The notes beneath the pieces were generated by a model, which did not search any database, was not told the DNA's origin, and was given only the letters and a program-made list of their open reading frames with translations. Positions 63,270 to 64,000 of a DNA stretch of 64,000 nt are shown piece after piece; positions within the stretch are counted from its first letter, which is position 1, and the number at the start of each line of letters is the position of its first letter. The stretch spans positions 1-64,000 of the forward strand of contig NZ_WHUG01000009.1 in NCBI RefSeq assembly GCF_009380215.1, in the 5' to 3' direction. Position numbers and translations under genes: made by a program. The stretch comes from Rugamonas aquatica (lineage in GTDB: Bacteria > Pseudomonadota > Gammaproteobacteria > Burkholderiales > Burkholderiaceae_D).

Positions 63270-64000
63270 TCAGTCCCAGGCCAGACCGACATTGCTCTGG
63301 TACTCGACCACCCGAGTCTCGAAGTAGTTGCGCTCCTTCTTCAGGTCCACCATTTCACTCATCCACAGGAAGGGGTTGCGCGCCTGGGGGTACAAGTCGC
63401 CCAGCCCGACTTGCTGGGCGCGGCGGTTGGCCACAAAGCACACATAGTCCTTGAACATCCAGGCATTCAAACCCAGCACGCCGCGCGGCATGGTGTCGAC
63501 CGCATAGCGGTATTCCAGCTGCACCGCATCGGCAAACAAGGAACGCAGTTCGGCCTGGAACCCCGGTGTCCACAGCTGTGGATTCTCCAGCTTGATCGTA
63601 TTCACTAGGTCGATACCGAAGTTGCAGTGCATCGACTCGTCACGCAGGATGTACTGGTACTGCTCGGCCGCTCCTGTCATCTTGTTCTGCCGTCCCAAGG
63701 CGAGGATCTGCGCAAAGCCCACATAGAAGAACAGACCTTCCATCAGGCACGCGAACACCACCAGCGACTTCAGCAACGCCTGGTCGCTGGCCGGTGTACC
63801 GGTGGCAAACGCAGGGTCGGTCAGCGTCGCGATAAAGGGCAGCAGGAACTGGTCCTTGTCCCGTATGGCCGGCACTTCCCGGTAGGCGTTGAAGATTTCC
63901 CCCTCATCGAGCCCCAATGACTCGACGATGTACAGATAGGCGTGGGTGTGGATGGCCTCCTCGAAGGCTTGGCGCAACAAGTACTGACGACACTCCGGCG
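63270..64000 (-). CDS. nrdB: Class Ia ribonucleotide reductase beta subunit, 3' part
   Basis: 243 C-terminal residues; the 5' end lies beyond the right edge. The di-iron ligand segments EEAIHTHAYLYIVESLGL and YILRDESMHCNFGIDLVN are visible, followed by the usual NrdB helices (VLGLNAWMFKDYVCFVANRR) and the C-terminal peptide ETRVVEYQSNVGLAWD that binds the alpha subunit. The enzyme makes deoxyribonucleotides. Finding it beside plasmid-type genes suggests a megaplasmid copy or the chromosomal flank of the element. Confidence 0.93.
   Translation of the reverse strand, partial: PECRQYLLRQAFEEAIHTHAYLYIVESLGLDEGEIFNAYREVPAIRDKDQFLLPFIATLTDPAFATGTPASDQALLKSLVVFACLMEGLFFYVGFAQILALGRQNKMTGAAEQYQYILRDESMHCNFGIDLVNTIKLENPQLWTPGFQAELRSLFADAVQLEYRYAVDTMPRGVLGLNAWMFKDYVCFVANRRAQQVGLGDLYPQARNPFLWMSEMVDLKKERNYFETRVVEYQSNVGLAWD

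Noticed and set aside
1..64000. CRISPR array, rRNA or tRNA genes
   Set aside because: No regularly spaced repeats and no recognisable RNA-gene sequences were seen.

Overview
The window is GC-rich DNA with betaproteobacterial-looking genes. The NrdB fragment, the F-type conjugation proteins and the type III secretion components suggest Burkholderiales, perhaps Oxalobacteraceae (Massilia/Duganella/Janthinobacterium type); this placement is inference. It looks like a megaplasmid or a large integrated conjugative element with its flanks.

Left part (1-7.75 kb): an edge of a type III secretion locus. A two-gene membrane sensor pair lies divergent from an RsbW/BtrW-like serine kinase and a CesT-like chaperone. 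A minus-strand operon encodes SctD, an SctE-like co-chaperone and the needle protein, preceded by two small exported proteins. Two Ser/Pro-rich candidate effectors lie on the plus strand. The 5.3-5.5 kb gap holds two divergent copies of one promoter-like motif, GGAAC-N15-GTTACCA, which would tie the needle operon and the first candidate effector to one ECF-type sigma factor.

7.75-15.2 kb is an insertion hotspot. A low-GC Ser/Thr kinase gene sits between two decayed IS256-family copies. An intact IS110-family transposase follows, abutting a probably truncated partner of an AAA ATPase. 15.2-24 kb is accessory DNA: the AAA ATPase, an intact RES-Xre toxin-antitoxin pair, an SRAP (YedK/HMCES-like) gene that has lost its Met-Cys start, a second and frameshifted RES-Xre pair, and several small or broken genes.

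24.2-28.4 kb is a PRTRC cassette (proteins E, C, a small extra protein, F, B, a JAMM protein A interrupted by a TAG, and the E1-like ThiF). A restriction-endonuclease-like membrane protein and a tyrosine integrase follow on the minus strand, then a 1.7-kb palindrome-bearing non-coding stretch. A ParM/PRTRC-D actin-like gene comes next with a small adaptor candidate and a Cas4-like nuclease apparently split over two genes, one carrying a CFI-box tail. 34.7-40.3 kb is cargo, including two exported proteins, one possibly a MACPF-like pore former.

40.5-59.4 kb is a nearly complete F-type type IV secretion operon, read leftwards: lytic transglycosylase, OmpA-like lipoprotein, TraA, L, E, K, B, DsbC, V, C, TrbI, S26 protease, TraW, U, TrbC, N, a small protein, TraF, H, G. 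Relaxase and coupling-protein genes are not in the window. 60.4-64 kb holds a RadC-like protein without its metal motif, three small unknown genes and the 3' part of nrdB.

At least six single-site lesions fall between 18.6 and 27.1 kb, while I noticed none in the 19-kb conjugation operon. This is either a decaying module or a patch of consensus errors.
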